A stretch of 56,302 nt of DNA from Halothiobacillus sp. (GTDB lineage Bacteria; Pseudomonadota; Gammaproteobacteria; Halothiobacillales; Halothiobacillaceae): positions 1 to 56,302 of the forward strand of contig JAGXHU010000057.1 in NCBI GenBank assembly GCA_024636015.1, read 5' to 3'. Numbering within the stretch: the first letter of the stretch is position 1; each line of letters begins with the position of its first letter. The notes under the pieces are model-generated. The model was given only the letters and a program-made list of their open reading frames with translations. It did no database searches and was not told the origin of the DNA. A program made the translations under genes and the position numbers. Shown one piece after another: positions 8,265-17,939 of the stretch.

Positions 8265-10328
8265 ATGACGCGTCGAATTCTCGTTACATCCGCCCTGCCC
8301 TATGCCAATGGTCCGTTGCATCTTGGGCATATCATCGAAACAATTCAAACCGACGTCTGGGTTCGTGCACAGAAAATGTTCGGCCATGATTGTCGGTACT
8401 TGTGTGCCGACGATGCCCATGGCACGCCGATCATGCTCAAGGCGCAGCAGGAAGGAATCACCCCTGAGGCGCTCATTGCCCGGATCAGTGCCAGCCATCA
8501 GGCCGATTTTGCCGAGTTCCAGATTGGTTTTGATGTGTTTCACAGTACGCACTCGGAAGAAAATCGGCGGATGTCGAGCGATATCTTCCAGCGTCTCGAG
8601 GCTCGGGGTCTGATTACGCGCAAGACCATCAAGCAGGCCTACGACCCCGAGAAAAACATGTTTCTGCCGGATCGCTTTATCAAGGGCGAATGTCCGAAAT
8701 GTGGCGCGGCGGACCAATATGGCGATAACTGCGAGCAGTGTGGCGCGACCTACAGCCCCACCGATCTGAAGAACCCGCGTTCGGTGCTGTCCGGCGCGAC
8801 GCCAGTAGAGCGGGACTCGGAGCATTTCTTCTTTGACCTGCCTCAGATGGAAACACAGGTTAAACAGTGGCTCTCGGAGGATCGGGTGCAGCCCGCTATT
8901 CGTGCCAAGTTGCAAGAGTGGTTCGATAGCGGTTTGCAACCCTGGGATATTTCTCGGGACGCGCCCTACTTCGGTTTCGAGATTCCGGGTGCGCCGGGTA
9001 AGTTCTTTTACGTTTGGCTGGATGCGCCCATCGGCTATATCGGTGCATTTCTGAAGCTCGCAGAAACTATCGATCTAGATTTCGATACCTATTGGGGTGA
9101 GCAGAGCGAGACGGAGCTGATCCATTTCATCGGGAAGGATATTGCCTACTTCCACACCCTGTTCTGGCCCGCCATGCTGATGGGTGCGGGTTTGCGTACA
9201 CCGACGGCTGTATATGCGCATGGGTTTTTGACCCTAAACGGCGAAAAAATGAGCAAGTCGCGTGGCACCTTTATTCAGGCACGCACGTTCCTAAATCACC
9301 TCGATCCTCAGGCGTTGCGTTATTACTTCGCCGCCAAGCTCAGCTCGGGCATTGATGATATCGATTTGAGTCTGGATGATTTCCGGTTGCGTGTTAATTC
9401 CGATCTCGTCGGTAAGGTTGTCAATATTGCCAGCCGATGCGCCGGGTTTATTCACAAGCAGTTCGATAGTCAGCTTGCTTCTGAGCTCGCCGACCCATCG
9501 CTGCAGGAATATCTTGTGGCAGCATCAGTTTCTATTCGGCAGCGATATGAGCGCCGGGAAACGGGTCAGGCGATGCGAGAGATCATGGCGTTGGCGGATT
9601 TCGTCAACCAGTACATCGATGAGAAAAAGCCCTGGGTCATGGCTAAATCGCCTGAGACCCAGTCCGCCGTGCAGGGTGTGTGTACCGATGGTTTGAATGC
9701 CTTCCGAATACTACTGACTTATCTGTCCCCGGTTCTGCCCACGATGTCCGCTCAAGCAGCCCATTTTTTGAATCTGCCTGCACTGGACTGGTCGGAATTG
9801 GATACACCCTTGATCGGGCGCACCATTAATGCTTATGAACCCCTGATGACCCGAGTCGAGCAACAGGCCACCGATGCCTTGTTGGCGGAGACGAAACTTG
9901 AGGCACTAGCTCTTGCCGAGGCAACCAAGGGTGATGGTGCGGCATCCTCGCCCCAAGCTGATGCGGAACCGGAAGCACAGCCGATTGATCCCATCGCGCC
10001 GGAAATCACCATCGATCAGTTTGCAGCCATTGATCTGCGCGTGGCGCGGATTGCCCAGGCAGAACATGTCGAAGGCGCTGCTAAGCTGCTGCGTCTGGAG
10101 TTGGATATCGGCGGTGGGGTGATGCGTCAGGTTTTTGCCGGGATCAAGTCGGCGTACAAGCCGGAAGATCTGGTCGGACGCCACACTGTCATGGTGGCGA
10201 ACCTGAAACCGCGGCAGATGAAGTTCGGCTTGTCCGAAGGAATGGTGCTGGCTGCAGGTGGTGGTAATGGGGAATTGTTTATCCTCTCGCCTGATGTTGG
10301 CGCAACGCCCGGCATGCGGATCAAGTAA
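8265..10328 (+). CDS. metG: Methionyl-tRNA synthetase
   Basis: A 687-residue class I aminoacyl-tRNA synthetase that charges tRNA-Met in the cytoplasm. The HIGH motif appears as HLGH (residues 19-22) and KMSKS at 328-332. A zinc knuckle region with two CxxC pairs (CPKC and CEQC) lies near residue 145. The anticodon-binding helices follow, then a linker rich in A, E and P and a C-terminal EMAP-II-like tRNA-binding domain from about residue 580 (IDLRVARI through [14 protein letters not shown]), which serves dimerisation. Length fits the E. coli-type long form. It is a single-gene unit, divergent from the glycosyltransferase and closed by its own terminator. Confidence 0.97.
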   Translation: MTRRILVTSALPYANGPLHLGHIIETIQTDVWVRAQKMFGHDCRYLCADDAHGTPIMLKAQQEGITPEALIARISASHQADFAEFQIGFDVFHSTHSEENRRMSSDIFQRLEARGLITRKTIKQAYDPEKNMFLPDRFIKGECPKCGAADQYGDNCEQCGATYSPTDLKNPRSVLSGATPVERDSEHFFFDLPQMETQVKQWLSEDRVQPAIRAKLQEWFDSGLQPWDISRDAPYFGFEIPGAPGKFFYVWLDAPIGYIGAFLKLAETIDLDFDTYWGEQSETELIHFIGKDIAYFHTLFWPAMLMGAGLRTPTAVYAHGFLTLNGEKMSKSRGTFIQARTFLNHLDPQALRYYFAAKLSSGIDDIDLSLDDFRLRVNSDLVGKVVNIASRCAGFIHKQFDSQLASELADPSLQEYLVAASVSIRQRYERRETGQAMREIMALADFVNQYIDEKKPWVMAKSPETQSAVQGVCTDGLNAFRILLTYLSPVLPTMSAQAAHFLNLPALDWSELDTPLIGRTINAYEPLMTRVEQQATDALLAETKLEALALAEATKGDGAASSPQADAEPEAQPIDPIAPEITIDQFAAIDLRVARIAQAEHVEGAAKLLRLELDIGGGVMRQVFAGIKSAYKPEDLVGRHTVMVANLKPRQMKFGLSEGMVLAAGGGNGELFILSPDVGATPGMRIK

Positions 10329-10333
10329 CGAAC

Positions 10334-10356
10334 AACGCCCCATTGAGGGGCGTTTC
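10334..10356 (+). terminator. Terminator after metG
   Basis: Stem AACGCCCC / GGGGCGTT with loop ATTGA, beginning five bases after the metG stop and followed by TCTGATT. The stem is strong and the T tract short. Confidence 0.8.
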
Positions 10357-10442
10357 TGATTCAGGGTATCTTGCTCCCCATCCAGCGTCATGACGAACCG
10401 GGATCGAACCTCTCGATCGTATGAATGGTCCGTTCGGGATCG

Positions 10443-10661
10443 TCAGGTGGACTTCTTGTCTGATTCTTTGGTCTGCGGTGAATCTGACCGGACACTGGCG
10501 GGATTTGTCGGAATCTTCGGGTCATCATCGTCAAGCAGAATTCGATGAGCCGGCCCATCCAGATCCTCGTACTGATTGTTGCGAATTGCCCAAAATGCGG
10601 CCCAAACCAAAATGCCGGCGATAATCATGCTCAACGGGACAAATAAATACAGAACACCCAT
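10443..10661 (-). CDS. ccoS: cbb3-type cytochrome oxidase assembly protein CcoS
   Basis: A 72-residue protein with one N-terminal membrane span (VLYLFVPLSMIIAGILVWAAFWA) followed by the typical CcoS stretch NNQYEDLDGPAHRILLDDDD. CcoS is needed for cofactor insertion and maturation of the cbb3 terminal oxidase, normally encoded beside ccoG, ccoH and the copper ATPase ccoI. None of those is present here; it sits alone between convergent metG and an upstream terminator. Its presence implies a high-affinity cbb3 oxidase elsewhere in the genome. Confidence 0.9.
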   Translation of the reverse strand: MGVLYLFVPLSMIIAGILVWAAFWAIRNNQYEDLDGPAHRILLDDDDPKIPTNPASVRSDSPQTKESDKKST

Positions 10662-10762
10662 TACTGCGCCTCTATGTTGCGGTTCGATAAATCCTCAGCG
10701 GGGACCAAGTCACGCCGAGGTTCGATAGTAAGCCTTAAGATACGCGTTTTACGCACAGGTTC

Positions 10763-10791
10763 AAAAAAACCCGCTTCAGCAGCGGGTTTTT
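10763..10791 (-). terminator. Bidirectional-type terminator downstream of htpX
   Basis: AAAACCCGCT / AGCGGGTTTT with loop TCAGC; A run on one side and T run on the other. It follows the htpX stop by about 30 bp and separates htpX from ccoS transcription. Confidence 0.85.
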
Positions 10792-10817
10792 CGATGGGTA
10801 CGGACGCGTAACCAGGA

Positions 10818-11747
10818 TCAACTAACGGTAGAAGATACCCGCTGTCCCATGCTTGCGCCCGAACGCAGGGCGGCAATACGCTCGTCCAGAGGAGGGTGCG
10901 ACATGAACAGTCGACCCAGTGCGCTGCCGTGCCCGGAGATCCCGAAAGCGGTCATCTGCGAAGGCAGTTGCGCGGGTGTTTCATAGTTCAGCTTGAGGCG
11001 TTCAAGTGCGGAAATCATTTTCTGCCGACTGGCAAAACGGGCTCCGGCTTCATCGGCGCGGAACTCACGCTGGCGTGAGAACCACATCACGATAACGCTA
11101 GCGAGCACACCAAATACCATCTCTGCCGCGATTGTGGTCACAAAAAAACCGATCCCCGGACCGTTTTCATTTTTCAGCAACACCCGATCAACGAAGTAAC
11201 CCACGATTCGGGCAAAGAAGATCACGAAGGTGTTCACCACACCCTGAATCAAGGTGAGCGTGATCATGTCGCCATTGGCGACGTGACCGATTTCATGGCC
11301 CAGTACGGCTTCCGCCTCATCGCGGGTCATGTTGGCCAGCAAACCGGTCGAGACGGCGACCAGTGCATTGTTACGGCTGGCGCCGGTAGCGAAGGCGTTG
11401 ATTTCGGGAGAGTCATAAATGGCGACTTCGGGCATGCCGATGCCAGCCAGCTTCGCCTGGCGCTCGACCGTTTGCAGTAACCAGCGCTCGGCTTCATTGC
11501 TGGGCTGAACAATGATCTGAGCGCCGACACTGCGCTTGGCCATCCATTTGGATATCAGCAGCGATATGATCGAGCCACCAAAGCCGAAAACGGCGGACAA
11601 GACCAGTGTGGAGGTGTAGTTTATTCCGCCGCCCCGGTAGTCCATGGTAGATCCGAGCCCGAAGACTTGAGAAATCACGAACCATGCGACCGACAGGATC
11701 AGCATGACAGCCAGGTTGGTTGCTAAAAATAAGAAGATTCGCTTCAT
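10818..11747 (-). CDS. htpX: Heat-shock membrane zinc metalloprotease HtpX
   Basis: A 309-residue M48-family protease that degrades misfolded inner-membrane proteins. Two N-terminal spans ([16 protein letters not shown] and a second near residues 35-55), the zinc motif HEIGH followed by VANGDM, two further spans, then [11 protein letters not shown], which supplies the third zinc ligand glutamate. The C-terminal [13 protein letters not shown] is typical. The start at [11 protein letters not shown] matches the family; the frame is open 19 codons further upstream. GGAA lies eight bases before the ATG. In E. coli it is under Cpx control; no CpxR site was identified here. Confidence 0.95.
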   Translation of the reverse strand: MKRIFLFLATNLAVMLILSVAWFVISQVFGLGSTMDYRGGGINYTSTLVLSAVFGFGGSIISLLISKWMAKRSVGAQIIVQPSNEAERWLLQTVERQAKLAGIGMPEVAIYDSPEINAFATGASRNNALVAVSTGLLANMTRDEAEAVLGHEIGHVANGDMITLTLIQGVVNTFVIFFARIVGYFVDRVLLKNENGPGIGFFVTTIAAEMVFGVLASVIVMWFSRQREFRADEAGARFASRQKMISALERLKLNYETPAQLPSQMTAFGISGHGSALGRLFMSHPPLDERIAALRSGASMGQRVSSTVS

Positions 11748-11875
11748 GGTGTTTCCAAACGCTCCTGAAAATCGGTTCCAGAACCGGTGTTGATCGATCG
11801 CCAAGGATTGGCAGAGTTACTTTAGCCTAAACTGAGGCCGTCATACGTATATTTCAAGTAGGCTTGCATATCATT

Positions 11876-12442
11876 TCATGACCTGCGCGTAGCGGCGCCA
11901 GTGATCAAGAATGGCGTCGACATGGGGGCGTTCTTATCGCCATCGCGCCCATGAAATTCAGCAATCTCCTTTGGGGCCCAGCATGGTTCAACCAGGCTTT
12001 GAATCAAGACTTCGGGCATTGAAATGATTTCCGCCCAGCGGCCCGTTTTAAGATAGAGGATCATCTCTGCTTCCCGCAAAAGATGTTCAAGAGGCTGAGG
12101 TTGTGGACGGGGTTGATCGTGGATTGATAGATGGTGCAATACGACGGCCTGCTGCTGGATCTGCAGGTAGGTGATGCTGCTGACATGCGCCGCGCATTGC
12201 TCAATAGCGGGCGTCAGCCAATCCCATGCCGGGCGGTAGTACCAGGTCAACCAGGCCATGCCGACCGCAAATCGAGCCATACACTGCTGATCAAGACGCG
12301 CACCCGCGGCAGCTTGAAGGATGTTGGCTTCTGCGCGTGAGGGGAAGCGGTGTGTGACTTCTTCCACGAAACGTTCGATGTGCTGCCGGAAGCCAATATC
12401 TGCGGGCTTTCTGATCGGTAAAATCAGGGGTGACTCAATCAT
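11876..12442 (-). CDS. Hypothetical protein, 188 residues
   Basis: Not recognised. The ATG at 12442 is preceded by GGAA at a good distance, so this start was preferred to a TTG much further upstream that would run into the acyltransferase gene. The product looks soluble and mainly helical, rich in Q, H and W, with a tryptophan/tyrosine cluster (AWLTWYYRPAWDW) near the middle and a QPRPQPQPLEHLL stretch. No signal peptide, membrane span, cysteine motif or nucleotide-binding loop was seen. It follows the OlsB-like gene on the same strand after about 127 bp. Confidence 0.55.
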   Translation of the reverse strand: MIESPLILPIRKPADIGFRQHIERFVEEVTHRFPSRAEANILQAAAGARLDQQCMARFAVGMAWLTWYYRPAWDWLTPAIEQCAAHVSSITYLQIQQQAVVLHHLSIHDQPRPQPQPLEHLLREAEMILYLKTGRWAEIISMPEVLIQSLVEPCWAPKEIAEFHGRDGDKNAPMSTPFLITGAATRRS

Positions 12443-12569
12443 GGTTTCCAGTGAGGGGGTGTGGGATTCCGTTCCCTGTACTCTAGCCCAGGTATGCCGA
12501 TCGGGTCGAGTCAAAACCCGGTGTGTCGTATTTCGTTCTTGTAATCGCAAATCGTTCGTTGCCGAAGAA

Positions 12570-13409
12570 TCACGCTGCAAAACGGCCGATGAACCGATCT
12601 GGTCGTTGCGTTTCCTTGCGCTGGACAAAATGCCGTAGATAACGCTGTTGCAGATTTGCCCGATCTAGCCAGATAAAGACGTCGGCTGTGTTGAAATCTT
12701 CATCCCAATAAGGCTCTTGCCCCATGCTGGCGCCAAGGCGGAGATACGCCTTGAGCAGCGGGGGGATTTTGAGTTCGGCGGGTGGTGGCAGATCGGATGA
12801 TAAGGGCGGGAGATCTCGCTTCGAGCGTATCGTCAGATGATCGGGCAGCGCGTACTTGCTGCCTATTTGCTTCAGGATTTGTCGAGCGAGCAATCCCCCA
12901 TCGTTCATGGGAATGCTTGCGCAGCCCATCAAATGGGCAAAGCGGTTGATTTCCATGAATTGGGCCAATCCCGACCACAAGGTACCAATGGTTGCCCCAT
13001 TCCGGTAATCCGGATGGACACAGGTTCGACCGATTTCCATGACCCGGCCGTGGATATGGGTGATCGAGCTGAGATCGAACTCATTCGCTGAATAATAGCC
13101 CCCGGCTACTTTGGCCTGGGTGTCGGTCAGAATACGGGTGCAAGCCACGACGGCCTGAGAATCAAGGTCACGAACCACCAGATGATGGCAGAAGCTATCC
13201 AACTCGTCGGATTCGATCCCTTTGGCGGTAGGGTTAACCACTTTGGCTCCCAGCTCCTGAACGAAGACCTGGTAACGAAGCTGGTAAGCGGCCCGGATCT
13301 CTTCGGGCGTAACGGCCATTTCAACGAGCAGGCGGTGGGGACCCAAGCCTTCCATACGTGCTGAGTGATCGGCGCTTGGCGTCCTGGTCTGACAAATCGT
13401 GTAGGGCAT
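12570..13409 (-). CDS. GNAT-fold acyltransferase, OlsB / ornithine-acyl-ACP type
   Basis: A 279-residue protein of the OlsB-like GNAT family, which transfers a 3-hydroxyacyl group from acyl carrier protein to an amino acid such as ornithine to start aminolipid synthesis. The family pattern is clear: AAYQLRYQVFVQELGAK near the N-terminus, GGYYSANEFDL, MEIGRTCVHPDYRNG, and a C-terminal PPLLKAYLRLGASMGQEPYWDEDFNTADVFIWL. No olsA partner (second acyl transfer) lies nearby, so an ornithine-lipid role is inferred only from the family. The start MPYTICQ lacks a clear ribosome-binding site; a second ATG 18 codons later is possible. Confidence 0.75.
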   Translation of the reverse strand: MPYTICQTRTPSADHSARMEGLGPHRLLVEMAVTPEEIRAAYQLRYQVFVQELGAKVVNPTAKGIESDELDSFCHHLVVRDLDSQAVVACTRILTDTQAKVAGGYYSANEFDLSSITHIHGRVMEIGRTCVHPDYRNGATIGTLWSGLAQFMEINRFAHLMGCASIPMNDGGLLARQILKQIGSKYALPDHLTIRSKRDLPPLSSDLPPPAELKIPPLLKAYLRLGASMGQEPYWDEDFNTADVFIWLDRANLQQRYLRHFVQRKETQRPDRFIGRFAA

Positions 13410-13600
13410 GGGTAATTTAACCAAATGGATACAGGTGACTTTCAGGTTAGAGCGCCTCCATTTCGACCTTGTTAAATATTTGTGGCTGATTCTTGACATG
13501 CTGATGAATTTTTCATGACGGCCAAGAGCGGTCAGCGACGATTGCGCGGCGTAAAGATGCGGGTACACTGACATCCCCTGTCTGAGTTCCCTGCCCCACC

Positions 13601-14644
13601 ATGAATCTGTATTCGTATTTCCGAGCCCTGTTATTTCGTCTGGAACCGGAAACGGCGCATCGATTAACCTTTCAACTGCTGGATCTTGCCGCCCGGACAC
13701 CGTGGTGTGCGCAAGCACAGCGTCAGGTGGTTGAAGATCCGGTCGACATCATGGGAATTCGCTTTCCCAATCGGGTGGGTATGGCGGCGGGGCTCGATAA
13801 GAACGGCGCCCATATCGATGCGTTGCATTGTCTCGGTTTTGGCTTTGTCGAGGTGGGTACGGTGACCCCTCGCGCACAGCCGGGAAATCCCCGACCGCGT
13901 CTTTTCCGTCTGCCAGATGCCGAAGCGCTGATCAATCGCATGGGGTTCAACAATGATGGGTTGGACAGTTTTCTCGCGCATGTGCTGGCACGACGTTCGC
14001 GGGGTGTCCTTGGGCTGAATACCGGCAAGAATTTCGATACGCCTATCGAGCGTGCGGTGGACGATTATCTGATCGGGCTGCGCGGCGTTCATCCCTACGC
14101 AGACTACGTCACGATCAATATTTCCTCGCCGAATACCAAGAATCTGCGCGCCCTGCAGGCGGCTGATCAGTTCGCACCGTTACTGTCTGCCTTGCGGAAA
14201 GAGAAAGAAATTCTGGATCGTCGATACGAGCGCAGCGTACCGCTGGCCATCAAGATTGCGCCCGATCTGACACCGGAGGCCGTGGCCGACATTGCGCGAG
14301 TATTGGTCGAGGAAGGGATGGATGGCGTCATCGCCACCAACACCACGACGGCGCGCTTGGGCGTCGAAGGACTCCCGTTTGCCGACGAGATGGGCGGATT
14401 GAGTGGCCGCCCGGTGCGAGAAGCAGCGACGCGTGTCATTGAGACACTGCGTGCCGCCCTACCGGCCGGGTTTCCCATTATCGGTGTGGGTGGAGTCGAT
14501 AGTGCGGCGGCTGCGTTGGAAAAAGTGCGCGCCGGGGCGGATCTAGTCCAGGTTTATACGGGGTTCATATACCAGGGACCCGGATTGATTGCCGATATCA
14601 GTCGTGCACTGGCAGACGAACGGGCTCAGTCCACACGGGTCTGA
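13601..14644 (+). CDS. pyrD: Dihydroorotate dehydrogenase (quinone), class 2
   Basis: A 347-residue membrane-associated FMN enzyme that oxidises dihydroorotate to orotate in pyrimidine synthesis, passing electrons to quinone. The N-terminal helices of class 2 enzymes (MNLYSYFRALLFRLEPETAHRL) are present, followed by GMAAGLDKNG, the GTVTPRAQPGNPRPR block, INRMGFNN, and NISSPNTKNLR with the catalytic serine of the quinone-linked class. IIGVGGVDS and the phosphate-binding VQVYTGFIYQGP complete the barrel. Its last 19 bases overlap the convergent moeB gene. Confidence 0.97.
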   Translation: MNLYSYFRALLFRLEPETAHRLTFQLLDLAARTPWCAQAQRQVVEDPVDIMGIRFPNRVGMAAGLDKNGAHIDALHCLGFGFVEVGTVTPRAQPGNPRPRLFRLPDAEALINRMGFNNDGLDSFLAHVLARRSRGVLGLNTGKNFDTPIERAVDDYLIGLRGVHPYADYVTINISSPNTKNLRALQAADQFAPLLSALRKEKEILDRRYERSVPLAIKIAPDLTPEAVADIARVLVEEGMDGVIATNTTTARLGVEGLPFADEMGGLSGRPVREAATRVIETLRAALPAGFPIIGVGGVDSAAAALEKVRAGADLVQVYTGFIYQGPGLIADISRALADERAQSTRV

Positions 14645-15378
14645 CAGACCGGACAATCGGCATCCCGGTGGAAACGGATGGTTCGGAATTCGGTACGCTT
14701 CAGATCAAACAAGGCGAGGCGTCCTACCAGGGGTTCACCAAAGCCGACCAGCACCTTAATTGCTTCGGCGGCTTGCAGGCTGCCAATCATGCCAACCAAT
14801 GGGGCAAGAACACCGGTGTCGCTGCAGCGCAGTGCCTCGTGCCCCTCTTCCCGATACAGACAGCGATAGCAGGGTGAGTTTGGCTGGCGAGGATCGAATA
14901 CAGATACCTGCCCTTCCATGCGGATGGCAGCACCGGAAACCAGGGGCTTTCGGGCGTGCATGCAGGCAGCATTTACGGCAAAACGTAGTTCGAAATTGTC
15001 TGAACAATCGCAAACGAGATCGATCTGGGCCATTTCGGCGGCCAGATTATCCCTCGTCAGTTTTTCCGTGATTTGGCGAATTTTGATGTCTGGATTGATC
15101 GCCCGGATTCGCGCGGCTGCCGATGTCACCTTGTCCTGTCCGACACTCGCCATATCGTGTGCAATCTGGCGTTGCAGATTACTCAAATCAACCTGGTCAA
15201 AATCGGCCAGAACCAATTCTCCGACCCCCGCCGCCGCGAGATAGAGCGCGACGGGAGAACCCAGGCCACCCAGACCAACAATGAGGACCCGGGATTCATT
15301 CAGGCGCTGCTGCCCTTCGTAATCAATCTCGGGCAGCATGATGTGCCGGCTGTAGCGGAGCAGTTGTTCGTCGTTCAT
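14626..15378 (-). CDS. moeB: Molybdopterin-synthase adenylyltransferase / ThiF-type E1-like enzyme
   Basis: A 250-residue E1-like enzyme of the MoeB/ThiF/HesA family that adenylates the C-terminal glycine of a small sulfur carrier (MoaD or ThiS). Visible: RYSRHIMLPEI at the N-terminus with the conserved arginine, the nucleotide loop GLGGLGSP, DFDQVDLSNLQRQ, and two zinc-binding CxxC pairs (CYRC and CPVC). Length equals E. coli MoeB. Whether it serves molybdopterin or thiamine cannot be told; the position downstream of prmC is common for moeB in gammaproteobacteria. It is the last gene of the hemA operon and converges on pyrD. Confidence 0.9.
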   Translation of the reverse strand: MNDEQLLRYSRHIMLPEIDYEGQQRLNESRVLIVGLGGLGSPVALYLAAAGVGELVLADFDQVDLSNLQRQIAHDMASVGQDKVTSAAARIRAINPDIKIRQITEKLTRDNLAAEMAQIDLVCDCSDNFELRFAVNAACMHARKPLVSGAAIRMEGQVSVFDPRQPNSPCYRCLYREEGHEALRCSDTGVLAPLVGMIGSLQAAEAIKVLVGFGEPLVGRLALFDLKRTEFRTIRFHRDADCPVCQTRVD

Positions 15379-15410
15379 CAGTTCTCGGTCAAAGAATGTT
15401 CAGGGAGTAA

Positions 15411-15833
15411 TTACAGGTAGTGGCGCCACGGGTCATCTGAGCGCTCGGGAATGGCGGGCGGACGTATTTTATGCTGTTGCGCAGTAAGATGCTCGGCGGA
15501 AGGGCGATATGGCCGTGTCGGCATGGGACAGCTCTCCAGCCCCAAAAGTTCGCGCTCGTTTTGTTCGGCATATTCGATCAAGGCCAGCTTCAATTTGACG
15601 AGCAGAGAGGCGTCAAGGTGAAAACCCGCTAGTTGCAAATGGCGAAGGATGACGCGCAGGCAAATTTTCTGAACATCATAGTGTACGCCGAGACACCAGG
15701 CATCCAGACGCTCCGCCTTGATCACGCCGGGCAAATGACAAATAAATGCCGAGGCACCGCTCGATTGATCGCCGTGATGATGCGGGCCACGAAACCGAAT
15801 TTCCCGTTGTTTGATTAACGTAGAGTGATCCAT
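15411..15833 (-). CDS. Hypothetical protein, 140 residues, in the hemA operon
   Basis: Not recognised. The ATG at 15833 has GAGGGG five bases before it and was chosen over an in-frame TTG seven codons upstream. The protein is basic and histidine-rich near the N-terminus (RGPHHHGDQ), then shows a helical stretch (ICLRVILRHLQLAGFHLDASLLVKLKLALIEYAEQNE), and ends in a proline-rich, probably disordered tail. No membrane span. It lies between prmC and moeB on the same strand with short gaps (69 and 32 bp), so it is probably co-transcribed with them. Confidence 0.6.
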   Translation of the reverse strand: MDHSTLIKQREIRFRGPHHHGDQSSGASAFICHLPGVIKAERLDAWCLGVHYDVQKICLRVILRHLQLAGFHLDASLLVKLKLALIEYAEQNERELLGLESCPMPTRPYRPSAEHLTAQQHKIRPPAIPERSDDPWRHYL

Positions 15834-15902
15834 GTCGCCCCTCGTAATACTCAAGTACCGAAAAACTAGGTTAACGCAAATGCCCGCTTTTGTACGAATT
15901 GA

Positions 15903-16775
15903 TCATAGCGACGGTTTTTGCCCACCTGAGGCGCGGGGTAAGTGGGCAAAATCCATTCGGGTATCCAGTCGTGTGAATCCCTCTTGATGCATCAATGCCT
16001 GAACCGCCTGCGCCTGGTCATGACCATGCTCGACCAGTAACCAGCCACTCGGACGTAGCACGCGTGCTGCCTGATGAATCAGTATCCGATAATCATCGAG
16101 GCCATCTCTTCCGGCCGCCAGTGCTGATTGGGGCTCGAAACGCAAATCACCTGCAAAGAGATGGGGATCATCCTGCGGAATGTAGGGGGGATTGCTTACC
16201 ACCATATCCAGACTTTCGTCGGCAAGAGAGTCAGCCCAACTGCCCAGAATCCATAAAATGGATTGCGTCGGGAGGATGGCTTTCTGGTTACGGCGCGCCA
16301 CCGCGAGCGCACCTGGACTGATATCTGTGGCCAGCAGGATTGCACACGGGCGTTCCGCCGCCATACAAACCGAGAGAATGCCTGATCCGGTACCAAGGTC
16401 TGCAATTGTCAGGGGCTGGTCTTCCGGGATCAGTTCCAGCGCCCACTCGAGGAGGATTTCGGTTTCGGGCCGCGGAATGAGCGTATCTGGTGTGACCTGA
16501 AACTCATGTCTCCAGAAGCCGCGCCGCCCCAAGATATAGGCGACCGGCACGCCCTGGGCACGTTGTTCGAATGCGTGTCGAAGTTGCTGCGCAAACGGTT
16601 CGGGAACGAGCTGCTCTGGTGCCATCAGTTGGCGCGCTCGGTCAAGGCCGGTTATGCCTTCGGTCAGAGCTCTCAGATCGATTTGTGCGTCAGCATTTGT
16701 GCCAAGCAACGCACGCCCTTCACGCATTAATTGGGCAAGATCCGATGGGAATTCTGATGTCTTAGAGACTGCCAT
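15903..16775 (-). CDS. prmC: Release factor glutamine methyltransferase
   Basis: A 290-residue SAM-dependent enzyme that methylates the glutamine of the GGQ motif in release factors. The SAM loop [10 protein letters not shown] is at about residues 125-134 and the catalytic NPPY motif at 195-198 (VSNPPYIP). The N-terminal helical domain with [13 protein letters not shown] and [15 protein letters not shown] is typical. Its start overlaps the prfA stop by 14 bp, which links it to one of its own substrates encoded just upstream. Confidence 0.96.
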   Translation of the reverse strand: MAVSKTSEFPSDLAQLMREGRALLGTNADAQIDLRALTEGITGLDRARQLMAPEQLVPEPFAQQLRHAFEQRAQGVPVAYILGRRGFWRHEFQVTPDTLIPRPETEILLEWALELIPEDQPLTIADLGTGSGILSVCMAAERPCAILLATDISPGALAVARRNQKAILPTQSILWILGSWADSLADESLDMVVSNPPYIPQDDPHLFAGDLRFEPQSALAAGRDGLDDYRILIHQAARVLRPSGWLLVEHGHDQAQAVQALMHQEGFTRLDTRMDFAHLPRASGGQKPSL

Positions 16776-17856
16776 TGGCCAATGCCATCAGTTGATCGGC
16801 CTGATCGGTTTGCCGCAATGGTTCAATAATCGGATTGAGGTCGCCCGCCAGTGTGCGGTCCAGTTGATAGAGCGTGAGGTTGATCCGGTGGTCGGTGACT
16901 CGACCCTGAGGAAAGTTGTAGGTTCGGATGCGTTCTGAGCGATCGCCGGAGCCCACCAGTGCCTTGCGTGTTGCCGCCTGCTCCGAATGGATGCGCTGCC
17001 GCTCCTGGTCCGCGAGCCGCGCAGCAAGAACGCTCAATGCACGCGCGCGGTTCTTGTGCTGTGAACGCTCGTCCTGACACTCGACGACCATACCCGTGGG
17101 CAGGTGGGTGATCCGGATGGCCGAGTCGGTCTTGTTGATGTGCTGCCCCCCTGCCCCGGAGGCGCGGAACGTATCGATTCGCAGGGTGGAGGGATCCAGC
17201 GTGATGGCTTCGGCTTCCGGCACCACCGGCATTACCGCAACGGTCGCGGCCGAAGTATGCACCCGGCCCTGTGTTTCCGTGGCAGGGACACGCTGTACGC
17301 GATGGGCACCGGATTCGAATTTCAGCGCCGCATACACACCGTCGCCGCTGATTTGCGCGACAGCATCCCGATAACCGCCATGCTCGCCGGCTTGTTCGGA
17401 GAGTATTTCTGTACGCCAACCCCGCTGATCGGCGTAGCGAAGATACATCCGCAACAAATCTCCGGCGAAGATGGCGGCCTCATCGCCGCCTGTACCCGCA
17501 CGTACCTCAAGATAGACATCGCCATCATCCGCCGGGTCATGCGGCAAAAGATGAAGTTTCAGTGCCTCGTCCAGGCTTTCCAGACGGGTTTGCAATACGG
17601 ACATTTCTTCATCGGCCATCGCTGCCAGGTCGGAATCTGACTCATGGCTCATGGCCGTAGCGGCAGCCAAATCGGCCTTGGTTTTCTGGTAATCAGCCAG
17701 TGCATGCACGAGATCGGATAAGCGAGAATGCTCTTGCGAAAGCGTTCGAAATCGATCCTGGTTGTTGATGATTTCGGGTTCGGAAAGCAATGCAGTGAGT
17801 TCATCGTAACGCTCGGAGAGTGCGAGCAAACGATTCAGCAATGAGGTTGATAACAT
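16762..17856 (-). CDS. prfA: Peptide chain release factor 1
   Basis: A 364-residue class I release factor that reads UAA and UAG. The anticodon-like PAT motif is at residues 191-193 in [14 protein letters not shown], and the GGQ motif that triggers peptidyl-tRNA hydrolysis is at 236-238 in [13 protein letters not shown]. Length matches E. coli RF1 (360). It lies between hemA and prmC in the conserved order. No strong ribosome-binding site precedes the ATG, which lies 83 bp after the hemA stop. Confidence 0.97.
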   Translation of the reverse strand: MLSTSLLNRLLALSERYDELTALLSEPEIINNQDRFRTLSQEHSRLSDLVHALADYQKTKADLAAATAMSHESDSDLAAMADEEMSVLQTRLESLDEALKLHLLPHDPADDGDVYLEVRAGTGGDEAAIFAGDLLRMYLRYADQRGWRTEILSEQAGEHGGYRDAVAQISGDGVYAALKFESGAHRVQRVPATETQGRVHTSAATVAVMPVVPEAEAITLDPSTLRIDTFRASGAGGQHINKTDSAIRITHLPTGMVVECQDERSQHKNRARALSVLAARLADQERQRIHSEQAATRKALVGSGDRSERIRTYNFPQGRVTDHRINLTLYQLDRTLAGDLNPIIEPLRQTDQADQLMALANGSL

Positions 17857-17939
17857 AGGAATAAGTACTAGTGTAAGCCCGGTGTGAGCTAAGAAAATCG
17901 GATCAGGGCGCGCATCTCACGGCGTGTTTTACCGTAACG

